This document shows positions 18,957 through 27,553 of a DNA stretch of 64,000 nt, one piece after another. The DNA lies in the NCBI RefSeq assembly GCF_030540835.1, contig NZ_JAUOEK010000120.1, forward strand, positions 178,884-242,883. The letters are read 5' to 3'. Within the stretch, counting starts at the first letter, position 1, and each line of letters starts with the position of its first letter. The notes beneath the pieces were generated by a model. It did not search any database, had not been told where the DNA came from, and was given only the letters and a program-made list of their open reading frames with translations. Made by a program: the position numbers and the translations under genes. The stretch comes from Flavivirga aquimarina (GTDB taxonomy: Bacteria > Bacteroidota > Bacteroidia > Flavobacteriales > Flavobacteriaceae).

Positions 18957-19532
18957 ATGAAAATCTACACCAAAACAGGCGACAAAGGTACCACAGCATT
19001 ATTTGGAGGCACTCGTGTACCAAAACATCATATTCGTATTGAAAGCTACGGAACGGTTGATGAATTAAACTCTCATTTAGGTTTAATTCGTGATCAAGAG
19101 ATTCATAAACAATATAAAGATTTATTAATCCATATTCAAGACAGACTTTTTACTCTTGGCGCTATTTTAGCTACCGATCCCAAAAAAACCATTTTAAAAA
19201 ACGGAAAAGAACGTTTAAACATTCCTAAAATTTCTACAGAAGATATTGAACGTTTAGAAAAAGAAATGGATGCTATGAATGCAGAGCTTCCTCCAATGAC
19301 ACATTTTGTACTTCCAGGAGGGCATCAAACGGTGTCATTCTGTCACATAGCACGCTGTGTGTGCCGTAGAGCTGAACGTTTGGCGACAGCTCTTAACGAG
19401 ATTGAAGATGTTGAACCGAAAACTTTAATGTACTTAAACCGCCTTTCTGACTACCTTTTTGTATTGGCACGAAAGTTGTCCTACGACTTACAAGCAAATG
19501 AAATTAAGTGGATTCCCGAAAAAGAATCCTAA
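18957..19532 (+). CDS. cob(I)yrinic acid a,c-diamide adenosyltransferase (PduO-type)
   Basis: 191 residues. N-terminal MKIYTKTGDKGTTALFGG is the ATP-binding signature of the PduO/MMAB family; VDELNSHLG near residue 35 and the C-terminal CHIARCVCRRAERL and YLNRLSDYLFVLAR complete the five-helix bundle motifs. It transfers adenosine from ATP to cob(I)alamin, making coenzyme B12. No other cobalamin gene is near, so this is probably for salvage. Confidence 0.92.
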   Translation: MKIYTKTGDKGTTALFGGTRVPKHHIRIESYGTVDELNSHLGLIRDQEIHKQYKDLLIHIQDRLFTLGAILATDPKKTILKNGKERLNIPKISTEDIERLEKEMDAMNAELPPMTHFVLPGGHQTVSFCHIARCVCRRAERLATALNEIEDVEPKTLMYLNRLSDYLFVLARKLSYDLQANEIKWIPEKES

Positions 19533-19638
19533 TAAAAAAGGTTTGTAATAAGTAACAAAGCAACAATAATTTCAACTGTTTAAATTACAAATTAATGATA
19601 CGTTCTTAAAATTAACGATTAAATAATTCATTTTTTTC

Positions 19639-19668
19639 TTGTGTGTTTAAACTAAAAAATTATTTTTG
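19639..19668 (+). promoter_or_regulatory. Bacteroidetes-type promoter before the DUF2795 gene
   Basis: TTG at 19639-19641, then exactly 19 bases, then TATTTTTG at 19661-19668. Start codon 24 bases downstream. Confidence 0.7.
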
Positions 19669-19691
19669 CAAAAAATTAAACAGAACAGAAA

Positions 19692-19913
19692 ATGTATTGG
19701 ACTTTAGAATTAGCATCTTATTTAAGTGATGCGCCTTGGCCAGCGACAAAAGACGAATTAATAGATTACGCTATTAGAACGGGGGCACCGTTAGAGGTTG
19801 TTGAAAATCTTCAGTCAATTGAAGACGAAGGAGATTCATATGATTCGATCGAAGAAATTTGGTCAGATTACCCTACAGACGAGGACTATCTCTGGAACGA
19901 AGATGAATATTAA
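19692..19913 (+). CDS. DUF2795 domain-containing small protein
   Basis: 73 residues, very acidic at the C-terminus (DYPTDEDYLWNEDEY). The N-terminal ELASYLSDAPWPATKDELIDYA matches the DUF2795 pattern of a short helical fold. It has its own promoter and terminator and sits just before secA, a position often kept in Flavobacteriaceae as far as I recall. Function is not known. Confidence 0.8.
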   Translation: MYWTLELASYLSDAPWPATKDELIDYAIRTGAPLEVVENLQSIEDEGDSYDSIEEIWSDYPTDEDYLWNEDEY

Positions 19914-19934
19914 TAAAAAGCATAAAGAATAGTT

Positions 19935-19963
19935 AAAAAGTCTCGATTTGAGACTTTTTTTTT
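19935..19963 (+). terminator. Rho-independent terminator after the DUF2795 gene
   Basis: A 10-base stem (AAAAAGTCTC / GAGACTTTTT) with loop GATTT, followed by more T residues. Confidence 0.85.
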
Positions 19964-20087
19964 GCCTTAACCTTTATAAAACATCGTAACAAAATGTATC
20001 TTTGAATACTTTGTAAAAAGTAATTAAATTAACAAGACAAAATTACTCAAAAAACAATTTCTGAGTAATAATTAAAAATATATAAAC

Positions 20088-23000
20088 ATGAGTTTTTTAA
20101 ATTCTGTACTTAAAGTATTTGTAGGTGACAAGTCTAAACAAGACGTAAAAGCCATCTATCCTATTGTAGATCAAGTTAAAACCTTTGAAGCCTCTTTAGA
20201 AGCCCTATCACATGATGAATTACGTGGCAAAACCGATGAATTTAAAGCAAAAATAGCTGAGGCTACTAAAAGCATTAACGAGCAGATAGCAAATCTTTTA
20301 GAGGAAGCAGAAAACACCGAAGATATAGATAGAAGGGAAGATATTTATCAAGATATTGACAAACTAAAAGACGATGCATACAACGCAACCGAAACCGTTC
20401 TAAACAATATTTTACCTGAAGCATTTGCTGTAATTAAAGAAACCGCAAAACGTTTTGTAAATAATAAAAACATTACTGTTACTGCTAATACTTTTGATAG
20501 AGAATTATCTGGAACCAAAGAGTATGTTGTTTTAGAAGACGACAAAGCCATTTGGGCAAATTCTTGGGATGCTGCCGGAAAAGCCATCACTTGGGACATG
20601 ATCCATTATGATGTACAACTTATTGGCGGTATAGCTATGCATCAAGGTAAAATTGCAGAAATGCAAACAGGTGAAGGTAAAACTCTTGTCGCTACACTTC
20701 CTGTATATTTAAATGCCCTTTCTGGAAGAGGAGTTCACTTGGTTACAGTAAACGATTACTTAGCTAAACGTGATAGTGCGTGGATGGCTCCTATTTTTGA
20801 ATTCCATGGTTTAAGTGTCGATTGTATTGATTACCATCAACCAAATTCTGAAGCTCGAAAAAAAGCCTATAACGCAGATATTACCTACGGAACAAATAAC
20901 GAATTCGGATTCGATTATTTACGTGATAACATGGCACACTCACCAGACGACTTAGTACAACGCCCTCATAATTATGCCATTGTAGATGAAGTCGATTCAG
21001 TTTTAGTAGATGATGCCCGTACACCATTAATTATTTCTGGACCAATACCTCAAGGAGAACGACATGAATTTACAGAGCTAAAACCTAAAGTAGACGATAT
21101 AGTAAGTGTACAGCGTAAATATTTAACCGGTGTTTTAGCAGAAGCAAAAAAATTAATTAAAGCCGGCGACACAAAAGAAGGTGGTTTTCAATTACTTCGT
21201 GTATATCGCGGTATTCCTAAAAACAAAGCACTAATAAAGTTTTTAAGTGAAGAAGGTGTAAAAATGCTACTTCAAAAAACTGAAAACTTCTACATGCAAG
21301 ACAACAACCGTGAAATGCCTAAGGTTGACGCAGAATTATACTATGTTATTGAAGAAAAAAACAATCAAGTTGAATTAACCGATAAAGGGATTGAATATAT
21401 ATCTGGAAAAGATAATCCAGACTTTTTTATCTTACCAGAAATAGGGCTTGAAATTGCTAAGATTGAAAAACAAAACCTTCCAGCAGAAGAAGAGGCAAAT
21501 TTAAAAGAAGACTTATTTAAAGATTTCGGAGTAAAGTCTGAACGCATACATACACTTAGTCAACTTTTAAAAGCATACGCTTTATTCGAAAAAGACACCC
21601 AGTATGTGGTTATGGAGAATAAGGTCATGATTGTTGATGAGCAAACAGGTCGTATTATGGATGGTCGTCGCTATAGTGACGGATTACACCAAGCGATAGA
21701 AGCCAAAGAAAATGTAAAAATTGAAGATGCTACCCAAACCTTTGCTACCGTAACACTTCAAAATTACTTTAGAATGTACCGAAAATTATCTGGTATGACG
21801 GGTACTGCTGTTACAGAAGCTGGTGAGTTTTGGGAAATCTATAAATTAGATGTTGTCGAGATTCCTACTAACAGACCAATTGCTAGAGATGACAGAGAAG
21901 ATTTAGTTTATAAAACAAAACGTGAAAAATATAATGCGGTTATTGAAGAAGTAACACAATTATCGCAAGCAGGTCGTCCGGTTTTAATTGGTACAACATC
22001 GGTTGAAATTAGTGAGTTATTAGGAAAAATGTTAAGCATTAGAAAAATTTCTCATAACGTATTAAATGCAAAACAACATAAAAGAGAAGCAGATATTGTT
22101 GCAGAAGCAGGAAACGCTGGTCAAGTAACCATAGCTACCAATATGGCTGGTCGTGGTACCGATATTAAATTAAGTGACGAAGTAAAAGCTGCAGGCGGTT
22201 TAGCCATAGTAGGTACCGAACGTCACGATTCTCGTCGTGTAGACAGACAGTTACGTGGTCGTGCAGGTCGTCAAGGAGACCCAGGAAGCTCGCAATTTTA
22301 TGTATCTCTAGAAGATAACTTAATGCGTTTATTTGGCAGCGAACGTATAGCCAAAATGATGGATAAAATGGGACTCAAAGAAGGAGAAGTTATTCAACAT
22401 TCTATGATTTCGAAATCCATTGAACGTGCACAGAAAAAAGTGGAAGAAAATCAATTTGGAGTTCGTAAGCGTTTATTAGAATATGATGATGTTATGAATG
22501 CACAACGTGAAGTCGTTTATAAACGCCGTCACCATGCTTTATTTGGAGAACGTCTTCGTGTAGATTTGGCTAATATGATTTTTGATACCTCTGAAGGTAT
22601 TGCCGAAACTAATAAAGGTGCTGGTGACTATAAAAATTTCGAGTTTGAATTAATTCGTTATTTCTCAATGAATTCTCCTATTTCTGAAGAAGAGTTCGGT
22701 AAACTATCTGCTCAAGAAATCACGTCTAAAATATACAAAGCAGCTTTCGAGCATTATAAAGAAAAAATGACACGTAATGCAGACATTGCATTTCCTGTTA
22801 TTAAAAACGTATATGAAACGCAACGTGATAAATTTAAACGTATCGTCGTACCATTTACAGATGGCATTAAAAGTTTAAATGTAGTTACCGATCTTGAAAA
22901 AGCTTACCAAACCAATGGTAAACAATTAATTACCGATTTTGAGAAAAATATCACGCTTGCTATTATTGATGATGCCTGGAAAACGCATTTACGTAAAATG

Positions 23001-23441
23001 GATGAGTTAAAACAATCCGTACAATTAGCAGTACATGAACAAAAAGATCCATTACTTATCTATAAATTTGAGTCGTTTGAATTGTTTAAAGAGATGATAG
23101 ATCAGGTAAATAAAGATGTTATTTCATTCTTATTTAAAGGCGAATTACCTCAAGAAACTCAAAATACTATTCAAGAAGCACGAACTCGTAAGCGAGAAAA
23201 ATTAAACACTCAAAAAGACGAAATCCCTAATCTTGATGAACGTTCTGCTCAAAATAGAGCTGCAGGTAATACACAACGCCAACAAGAGGTTGTAGAAACT
23301 ATTGTTCGAGACAAGCCCAAAATTGGACGTAACGATCGTGTTACTATTAAACATGTTATGAATGGTGAAAACAAAACGCTTAAATATAAACAAGCAGAAC
23401 CATTAATAGCCAAAGGCGAATGGGTGTTGGTTGAAGAATAA
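20088..23441 (+). CDS. secA: preprotein translocase ATPase SecA
   Basis: 1117 residues, longer than the 901 of E. coli, as usual in Bacteroidetes because of insertions. Walker A MQTGEGKTLVATLP near residue 189, DEVDSVLVDDARTPLIISG near 302, GTDIKL and the helicase VI-like QLRGRAGRQGDPGSS near 715. The C-terminus ends GEWVLVEE and lacks the CxCxSGxxx(C/H)C zinc motif found in many SecA proteins. Motor of Sec export at the inner membrane. A possible -7 box TATCTTTG is at 19997-20004 without a clear -33. Confidence 0.97.
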   Translation: MSFLNSVLKVFVGDKSKQDVKAIYPIVDQVKTFEASLEALSHDELRGKTDEFKAKIAEATKSINEQIANLLEEAENTEDIDRREDIYQDIDKLKDDAYNATETVLNNILPEAFAVIKETAKRFVNNKNITVTANTFDRELSGTKEYVVLEDDKAIWANSWDAAGKAITWDMIHYDVQLIGGIAMHQGKIAEMQTGEGKTLVATLPVYLNALSGRGVHLVTVNDYLAKRDSAWMAPIFEFHGLSVDCIDYHQPNSEARKKAYNADITYGTNNEFGFDYLRDNMAHSPDDLVQRPHNYAIVDEVDSVLVDDARTPLIISGPIPQGERHEFTELKPKVDDIVSVQRKYLTGVLAEAKKLIKAGDTKEGGFQLLRVYRGIPKNKALIKFLSEEGVKMLLQKTENFYMQDNNREMPKVDAELYYVIEEKNNQVELTDKGIEYISGKDNPDFFILPEIGLEIAKIEKQNLPAEEEANLKEDLFKDFGVKSERIHTLSQLLKAYALFEKDTQYVVMENKVMIVDEQTGRIMDGRRYSDGLHQAIEAKENVKIEDATQTFATVTLQNYFRMYRKLSGMTGTAVTEAGEFWEIYKLDVVEIPTNRPIARDDREDLVYKTKREKYNAVIEEVTQLSQAGRPVLIGTTSVEISELLGKMLSIRKISHNVLNAKQHKREADIVAEAGNAGQVTIATNMAGRGTDIKLSDEVKAAGGLAIVGTERHDSRRVDRQLRGRAGRQGDPGSSQFYVSLEDNLMRLFGSERIAKMMDKMGLKEGEVIQHSMISKSIERAQKKVEENQFGVRKRLLEYDDVMNAQREVVYKRRHHALFGERLRVDLANMIFDTSEGIAETNKGAGDYKNFEFELIRYFSMNSPISEEEFGKLSAQEITSKIYKAAFEHYKEKMTRNADIAFPVIKNVYETQRDKFKRIVVPFTDGIKSLNVVTDLEKAYQTNGKQLITDFEKNITLAIIDDAWKTHLRKMDELKQSVQLAVHEQKDPLLIYKFESFELFKEMIDQVNKDVISFLFKGELPQETQNTIQEARTRKREKLNTQKDEIPNLDERSAQNRAAGNTQRQQEVVETIVRDKPKIGRNDRVTIKHVMNGENKTLKYKQAEPLIAKGEWVLVEE

Positions 23442-23575
23442 ACAACCTCGGAACTAGTCCTGCGGTATTAAATTCCAAAGAGAGAAAATTCCAAAAAAAT
23501 AAAAATGGGGTAAACTTTGGTGCATAAAATCTCAAAAACTCAATAAATCACTATTTATTTTTAAGAATTCTCAAT

Positions 23576-23609
23576 AAAAAATCCGCCGTTGAAAAACGGC
23601 GGATTTTTT
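23576..23609 (+). terminator. Rho-independent terminator after secA
   Basis: Stem ATCCGCCGTT / AACGGCGGAT with GAAA loop, extended by A and T runs on both sides, so it may work on either strand. Confidence 0.9.
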
Positions 23610-23644
23610 ATACCTTAGTAAAGACTAATTCTATAATTTATACC

Positions 23645-25465
23645 ATGAAAATAAAAATCGTTTTATTACTAATACTTACCACTTTCATTTTTAACTGTAA
23701 AAAAAACAAGACCGAAAACGTCGAAACAGGTAAAACAAACACCGAAGAAATCACCCAATTTAACACTTGGTTAAACAAAGTTTACGAACGTAATTTGATG
23801 AGTTCTCCTCAAAATTTAACTCAAAGAGGAAGAAAAGACAGGCAAAACGAATTAGATGACATTTCTGAAGCTTTTGCATTAAAACAGATAGAATTTGCAA
23901 AACAGGATTTAGAAGATTTATTAAAGTTTGATACGTCTAGACTTGATTCAAGTAGTCATTTATCATATCATCTATTTAAACGAAAATTAGAACGTAAAAT
24001 AAAATATGCTAAATACCGTCACTACACATATCCAGTAAATCAAATGCGTGGAACACATTCCAAATTACCTGCTTTTATGATAAACATGCATAAAATTGAA
24101 AATAAAGCAGATGCACTCGCTTACGTGGGCAGGTTAAATGCCATAAAACCTGTGTTTGAGGAACTCATAAACAATTTAAAGATTAGGGCCGAAAAAAATA
24201 TTATAGCCCCAAAATTTGTGTTTAAGCATGTACTAAACGATTGTAAAAATATATTAGGAAACTCTAATAACTTAAACGAGAATATATTTATAAAAGATTT
24301 AAGTAAAAAGCTAGAGAACACCGATCTAACAGCTGAGGAAAAAAACACCCTCCTAGAAAGTGCCAAAACTGCTATTAAAACATCTGTCAACGTAGCTTAT
24401 ACAAATTTGATAAATTATTTAGTCACTTTAGAAAAGCTAGCAACAACAAATGCAGGTGTATGGAAATTTAATGATGGCGACAATTTTTATAATTACAAAT
24501 TAGAAGAAATAACAACGACCAATCTTACCAGTGATTCTATTCATAAAATGGGGCTTGCTGAAGTTGAACGGATTCATAATGAAATGAAAGCCATTATGAA
24601 AAACCTAGACTTTAAAGGAAGTTTAAAAGACTTTTTTAAATTCATGAAAAATAATGAGCAATTTTATTATCCAGACACGCAAGAAGGAAAAGATAAAATG
24701 CTTGTAGGTTACCAAGCTATTGTAGACAGTATGGAATCCAGATTAGATGAAGTGTTTTACACAAAACCAAAAGCCCGAATGCAAGTTAAAGCTGTTGAAA
24801 CATGGCGAGAAAAATCAGCTGGAAAAGCATTCTATCAAAGAGGCACACCAGATGGCTCTCGTAAAGGTACCTTCTATGCCAACCTATACAAAATGGCAGA
24901 CATGCCCATATATGAAATGGAAGCCTTGGCTTTTCATGAAGGCATACCGGGACACCATATGCAAGGTAGCATATCTCAAGAATTAACCAATATACCTGAA
25001 TTTAGAAAATACGGCCGTTATACGGCTTATAGCGAAGGTTGGGGCTTGTACTGTGAACTTTTACCAAAAGAAATGGGTTTTTATCAAGATCCCTATTCAG
25101 ATTTTGGAAGATTGGCTATGGAAATATGGCGTGCTTGCAGACTAGTAGTCGATACTGGTATACATGAGAAAAAATGGACCAGAGAACAAGCTATTAAATA
25201 TTTAACAGACAATACACCAAGCTCAAAAAATGCTTGTACTAAGGCTATAGAACGTTATATCGTTATGCCAGGGCAAGCTACAGCGTACAAAATAGGCATG
25301 TTACACATTTTAAAAATGAGAGAAAAAGCAAAAAAAACTTTAAAAGAAGATTTTGACATAAGAAAATTCCATGATATTTTTTTACGCTCAGGAGCTGTAC
25401 CTCTTAGTGTTTTTGAAGAACAAATTGATAACTGGATTTTAGCTCACAAAAAAGAGGTCTCATAA
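23645..25465 (+). CDS. DUF885 family lipoprotein, putative metallopeptidase-like
   Basis: 606 residues. Signal peptide with lipobox (IFNCKK, Cys near residue 18). The DUF885 hallmark FHEGIPGHHMQG near residue 435 gives an HExxxxH-type putative metal site, followed by YSEGWGLYCELLPKEMG. Residues to about 600 fit the full-length family. Predicted periplasmic or outer-membrane lipoprotein; the real substrate is unknown although peptidase activity is often proposed. The next gene begins directly after its stop codon. Confidence 0.88.
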   Translation: MKIKIVLLLILTTFIFNCKKNKTENVETGKTNTEEITQFNTWLNKVYERNLMSSPQNLTQRGRKDRQNELDDISEAFALKQIEFAKQDLEDLLKFDTSRLDSSSHLSYHLFKRKLERKIKYAKYRHYTYPVNQMRGTHSKLPAFMINMHKIENKADALAYVGRLNAIKPVFEELINNLKIRAEKNIIAPKFVFKHVLNDCKNILGNSNNLNENIFIKDLSKKLENTDLTAEEKNTLLESAKTAIKTSVNVAYTNLINYLVTLEKLATTNAGVWKFNDGDNFYNYKLEEITTTNLTSDSIHKMGLAEVERIHNEMKAIMKNLDFKGSLKDFFKFMKNNEQFYYPDTQEGKDKMLVGYQAIVDSMESRLDEVFYTKPKARMQVKAVETWREKSAGKAFYQRGTPDGSRKGTFYANLYKMADMPIYEMEALAFHEGIPGHHMQGSISQELTNIPEFRKYGRYTAYSEGWGLYCELLPKEMGFYQDPYSDFGRLAMEIWRACRLVVDTGIHEKKWTREQAIKYLTDNTPSSKNACTKAIERYIVMPGQATAYKIGMLHILKMREKAKKTLKEDFDIRKFHDIFLRSGAVPLSVFEEQIDNWILAHKKEVS

Positions 25466-25999
25466 ATGAAACAAATAAAATGGTTTGACAGAACTTTTGA
25501 ATTCTCATTCGAGCAAAATATTTTCCCTTCCATCATTGAAAGACTTGAAGGTACTTCAATACGACTCAATCATAAAATCAGCCAAATACCATCAGGATAT
25601 TTAACTGTTAAACATGACGAAAATTGGTCCATTCAAGAAAACATAGGGCATTTAATAGATCTTGAACCTCTATGGCAAGGTAGACTTGAAGATATATTAA
25701 ATGACAAAGAATATATGAGAGAAACAGATTTAACAAATCGAAAAACCAATTTAGCAAATCATAATGAAAAGGATATAAATCAATTATTAACAAACTTTAT
25801 AAATATTAGGGAAAAGACCTTAAACGCTCTTATTAAACTCAGTGAAGCAGAGGTTTATAAATATGCATTACATCCAAGGTTAAAGACCCCAATGAGAATA
25901 ATGGATTTGTTTCTTTTTGTAGCCGAACATGACGACCACTATATGGCAAGGATTAGTGAACTAAATACGTTACTTACGGCAGATAATAAAACCCTTTGA
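25466..25999 (+). CDS. DinB family protein
   Basis: 177 residues. Four-helix DinB/YfiT-like fold inferred from WSIQENIGHLIDLEPLW near residue 52 and the C-terminal FVAEHDDHYMARISEL near 150; the three histidines expected for the metal site are at GHL, EHD and DHH-like positions. Starts immediately after the DUF885 stop, so co-transcribed. Members include thiol-dependent transferases, but the reaction here is not known. It is the last core-like gene before the accessory region. Confidence 0.8.
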   Translation: MKQIKWFDRTFEFSFEQNIFPSIIERLEGTSIRLNHKISQIPSGYLTVKHDENWSIQENIGHLIDLEPLWQGRLEDILNDKEYMRETDLTNRKTNLANHNEKDINQLLTNFINIREKTLNALIKLSEAEVYKYALHPRLKTPMRIMDLFLFVAEHDDHYMARISELNTLLTADNKTL

Positions 26000-26049
26000 T
26001 AATTCATATTAGGCTTATATAATTATTTTATTTTAGTAAATCTATAATG

Positions 26050-26077
26050 GATATATAGTTAATATTAACTATATATC
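26050..26077. repeat. perfect 28-base palindrome
   Basis: GATATATAGTTAAT followed directly by its exact reverse complement. It lies 3 bases before the first unit start (GTTAGCGGTA at 26081) of the accessory region, so it may mark or replace the left half of a site. Confidence 0.9.
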
Positions 26078-26080
26078 TTT

Positions 26081-26090
26081 GTTAGCGGTA
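26081..26090 (+). other. unit start box of the first cassette-like unit
   Basis: GTTAGCGGTA. Its last nine bases are the exact reverse complement of TACCGCTAA at 27344-27352, which opens the site closing the same unit. Confidence 0.55.
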
Positions 26091-26120
26091 ATTAACTCAC
26101 TCAAATCTGAAAAACAAAAA

Positions 26121-26687
26121 ATGGGAATATTTGACTTTTTTAAGAGAAAACCGATTGAACAAAAAAGAAAGTTGGAGGATAATTATGTTCTACCATATTT
26201 CGGACAAATCGACATAAATAATCTTGAGGAACATTATAGATCAAATTTTGAGCTGAACAACAGTAATATTAAAACTGACCTAAATTTTGAAGGCAAGTCA
26301 ATTGAGAAAAACAAGATTGAACAAATTGAAGCATTTTTAAAGAATGCTACAGATTTCGATAAAAAGAATAAAGTCTATATCGAAAAAGATTTTGAGAATG
26401 ATATTGGAGAAACTGAAGCCTATATTAATTTTTATCTTGAGGAACTTGATGAGAATGAATTGAAAAAAATTATAGAATTGGATAACCAAACCAAATCAAA
26501 AAGCATTCAGCTACTTAATAAATTAAAGCTTATTAGAATTGGGTTTTATCCAGACAATAAATATGGAACGTCCTATTTTACGACATTTGACTATTCAATC
26601 GAGATAGATGGAGAAACTTCTAATCAACTTTTAGTTGTAAATACAGATGAAAAAGGGAATTTAGACCATATAACTTGGGAAAGTTAA
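26121..26687 (+). CDS. DUF2004-like hypothetical protein
   Basis: 188 residues from the ATG at 26121 (MGIFDFFKRKP). An in-frame TTG at 26079 would start inside the repeat site and is rejected. The C-terminal half (TSYFTTFDYSIEIDGETSNQLLVVNTDEKG) resembles the DUF2004 family, which is often found as lone small genes; the charged N-terminal half is not recognised. No signal peptide or membrane span. First gene of the first cassette-like unit. Confidence 0.6.
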   Translation: MGIFDFFKRKPIEQKRKLEDNYVLPYFGQIDINNLEEHYRSNFELNNSNIKTDLNFEGKSIEKNKIEQIEAFLKNATDFDKKNKVYIEKDFENDIGETEAYINFYLEELDENELKKIIELDNQTKSKSIQLLNKLKLIRIGFYPDNKYGTSYFTTFDYSIEIDGETSNQLLVVNTDEKGNLDHITWES

Positions 26688-26769
26688 AAACATTTCATGA
26701 AATAATCTTTAGATGACAAAAGACTTCAAGAGATTAATGGACAAAGCATTGATACATTTGATGTATGAT

Positions 26770-26976
26770 TTATCTAGTAGAAACCAACAACTCCCGAATA
26801 TCAACTTTCAAAAATTTAGAGATTTCAAATAATGTCTCAACCGAAGGTTGAACTTCATTCGTACACCATCTTGAAACAGTAGATTCCGTTTTTCCCAAAT
26901 GACTTGCTAATTCTTTATTATTTGTATTCTTTTCAGCAAGAACAGATTTTATTCTATTTAAGTTTTGTTTCGGCAC
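26770..26976 (-). CDS. XRE family helix-turn-helix protein
   Basis: 68 residues, essentially one DNA-binding domain: LAEKNTNNKELASHLGKTES holds the first helices and STVSRWCTNEVQPSVETLFEI the recognition and following helices. It is transcribed away from the symE-like gene; a perfect 11-base inverted repeat lies between the two starts. Probably represses itself and symE; this is inference. Confidence 0.82.
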   Translation of the reverse strand: MPKQNLNRIKSVLAEKNTNNKELASHLGKTESTVSRWCTNEVQPSVETLFEISKFLKVDIRELLVSTR

Positions 26977-27075
26977 AGTGCTAATTTATTGACTTTTGAT
27001 GACAATATAAGGATTCCAAAATTGTGCCAAAAACACAATTAATTATAATTTAATGCGTATTTATTTTGTTTTAAA

Positions 27076-27110
27076 TACTATTTATTATAATTTTACAGCA
27101 ATAAATAGTA
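27076..27110. promoter_or_regulatory. inverted repeat between xre and symE-like genes
   Basis: TACTATTTATT (27076-27086) and AATAAATAGTA (27100-27110) form an 11-base perfect inverted repeat with a 13-base spacer. The right arm ends 3 bases before the symE ATG. It could be an operator for the XRE protein or a leader hairpin covering the ribosome-binding region. Confidence 0.55.
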
Positions 27111-27113
27111 GTT

Positions 27114-27335
27114 ATGGCGCAAGAAAAGAAAATTACAAAAAAAGGAGAAAGGCAATTAAAAGTAATTTCAAAAGTGTTTCCAAGAGAGTATAATAGACGT
27201 GTTACATTTCCAGAAATAAGATTAAGTGGAAAATGGCTTAAGGATCTAGGGTTTAATTGTGGTCGATTTGTAATTGTAAGCCACAGAAAAAATAAAATAA
27301 CAATTACTTTGCAAAGAGAAAATGAGAATAAATAA
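27114..27335 (+). CDS. SymE-like toxin
   Basis: 73 residues, with FPEIRLSGKWLKDLGFNCGRFVIV around residues 32-55, the core of the SymE family (an AbrB-derived fold), followed by the basic RKNKITITLQ. In E. coli SymE is an SOS-induced RNA-cleaving or nucleoid-condensing toxin held back by the antisense RNA SymR. Here the neighbour is a divergent XRE regulator instead of a visible antisense gene; an antisense RNA cannot be excluded. It ends 8 bases before the next site. Confidence 0.78.
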   Translation: MAQEKKITKKGERQLKVISKVFPREYNRRVTFPEIRLSGKWLKDLGFNCGRFVIVSHRKNKITITLQRENENK

Positions 27336-27343
27336 TGAAAAAC

Positions 27344-27485
27344 TACCGCTAATAATGTGTCCTATAGAAAATGCTTATTTTAGTACCAAATCTAAAGGTA
27401 AGTGCTTATTTGCTAGCTTCTGATTTTCCTTCGGAAAATCACAGCTTACAAACCCGTACATTCCATACATTTAACGTTATATGGC
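27344..27485 (+). repeat. cassette-type hairpin site 1
   Basis: Left box TACCGCTAAT, 3 bases, then GTGTCCTATAG; central hairpin GATTTTCC-TTC-GGAAAATC (27422-27440) nested in a longer imperfect stem (TTTGCTAGCT with AGCTTACAAA); right end AACGTTATATGGC. AATGTGT near the left end pairs with ATACATT near the right end. It shares 16 identical bases (GGTAAGTGCTTATTTG) with site 2. Confidence 0.65.
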
Positions 27486-27553
27486 ATAAAACACCCTCTT
27501 TTTGGATAAACCAAGTTCTTAATATTTAACTATTCTAATCTACACATTAACTC

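Noticed and set aside
26713..26832. 39-codon plus-strand ORF opposite the XRE gene
   Set aside because: Overlaps a well-supported HTH gene on the other strand and has no recognisable sequence.
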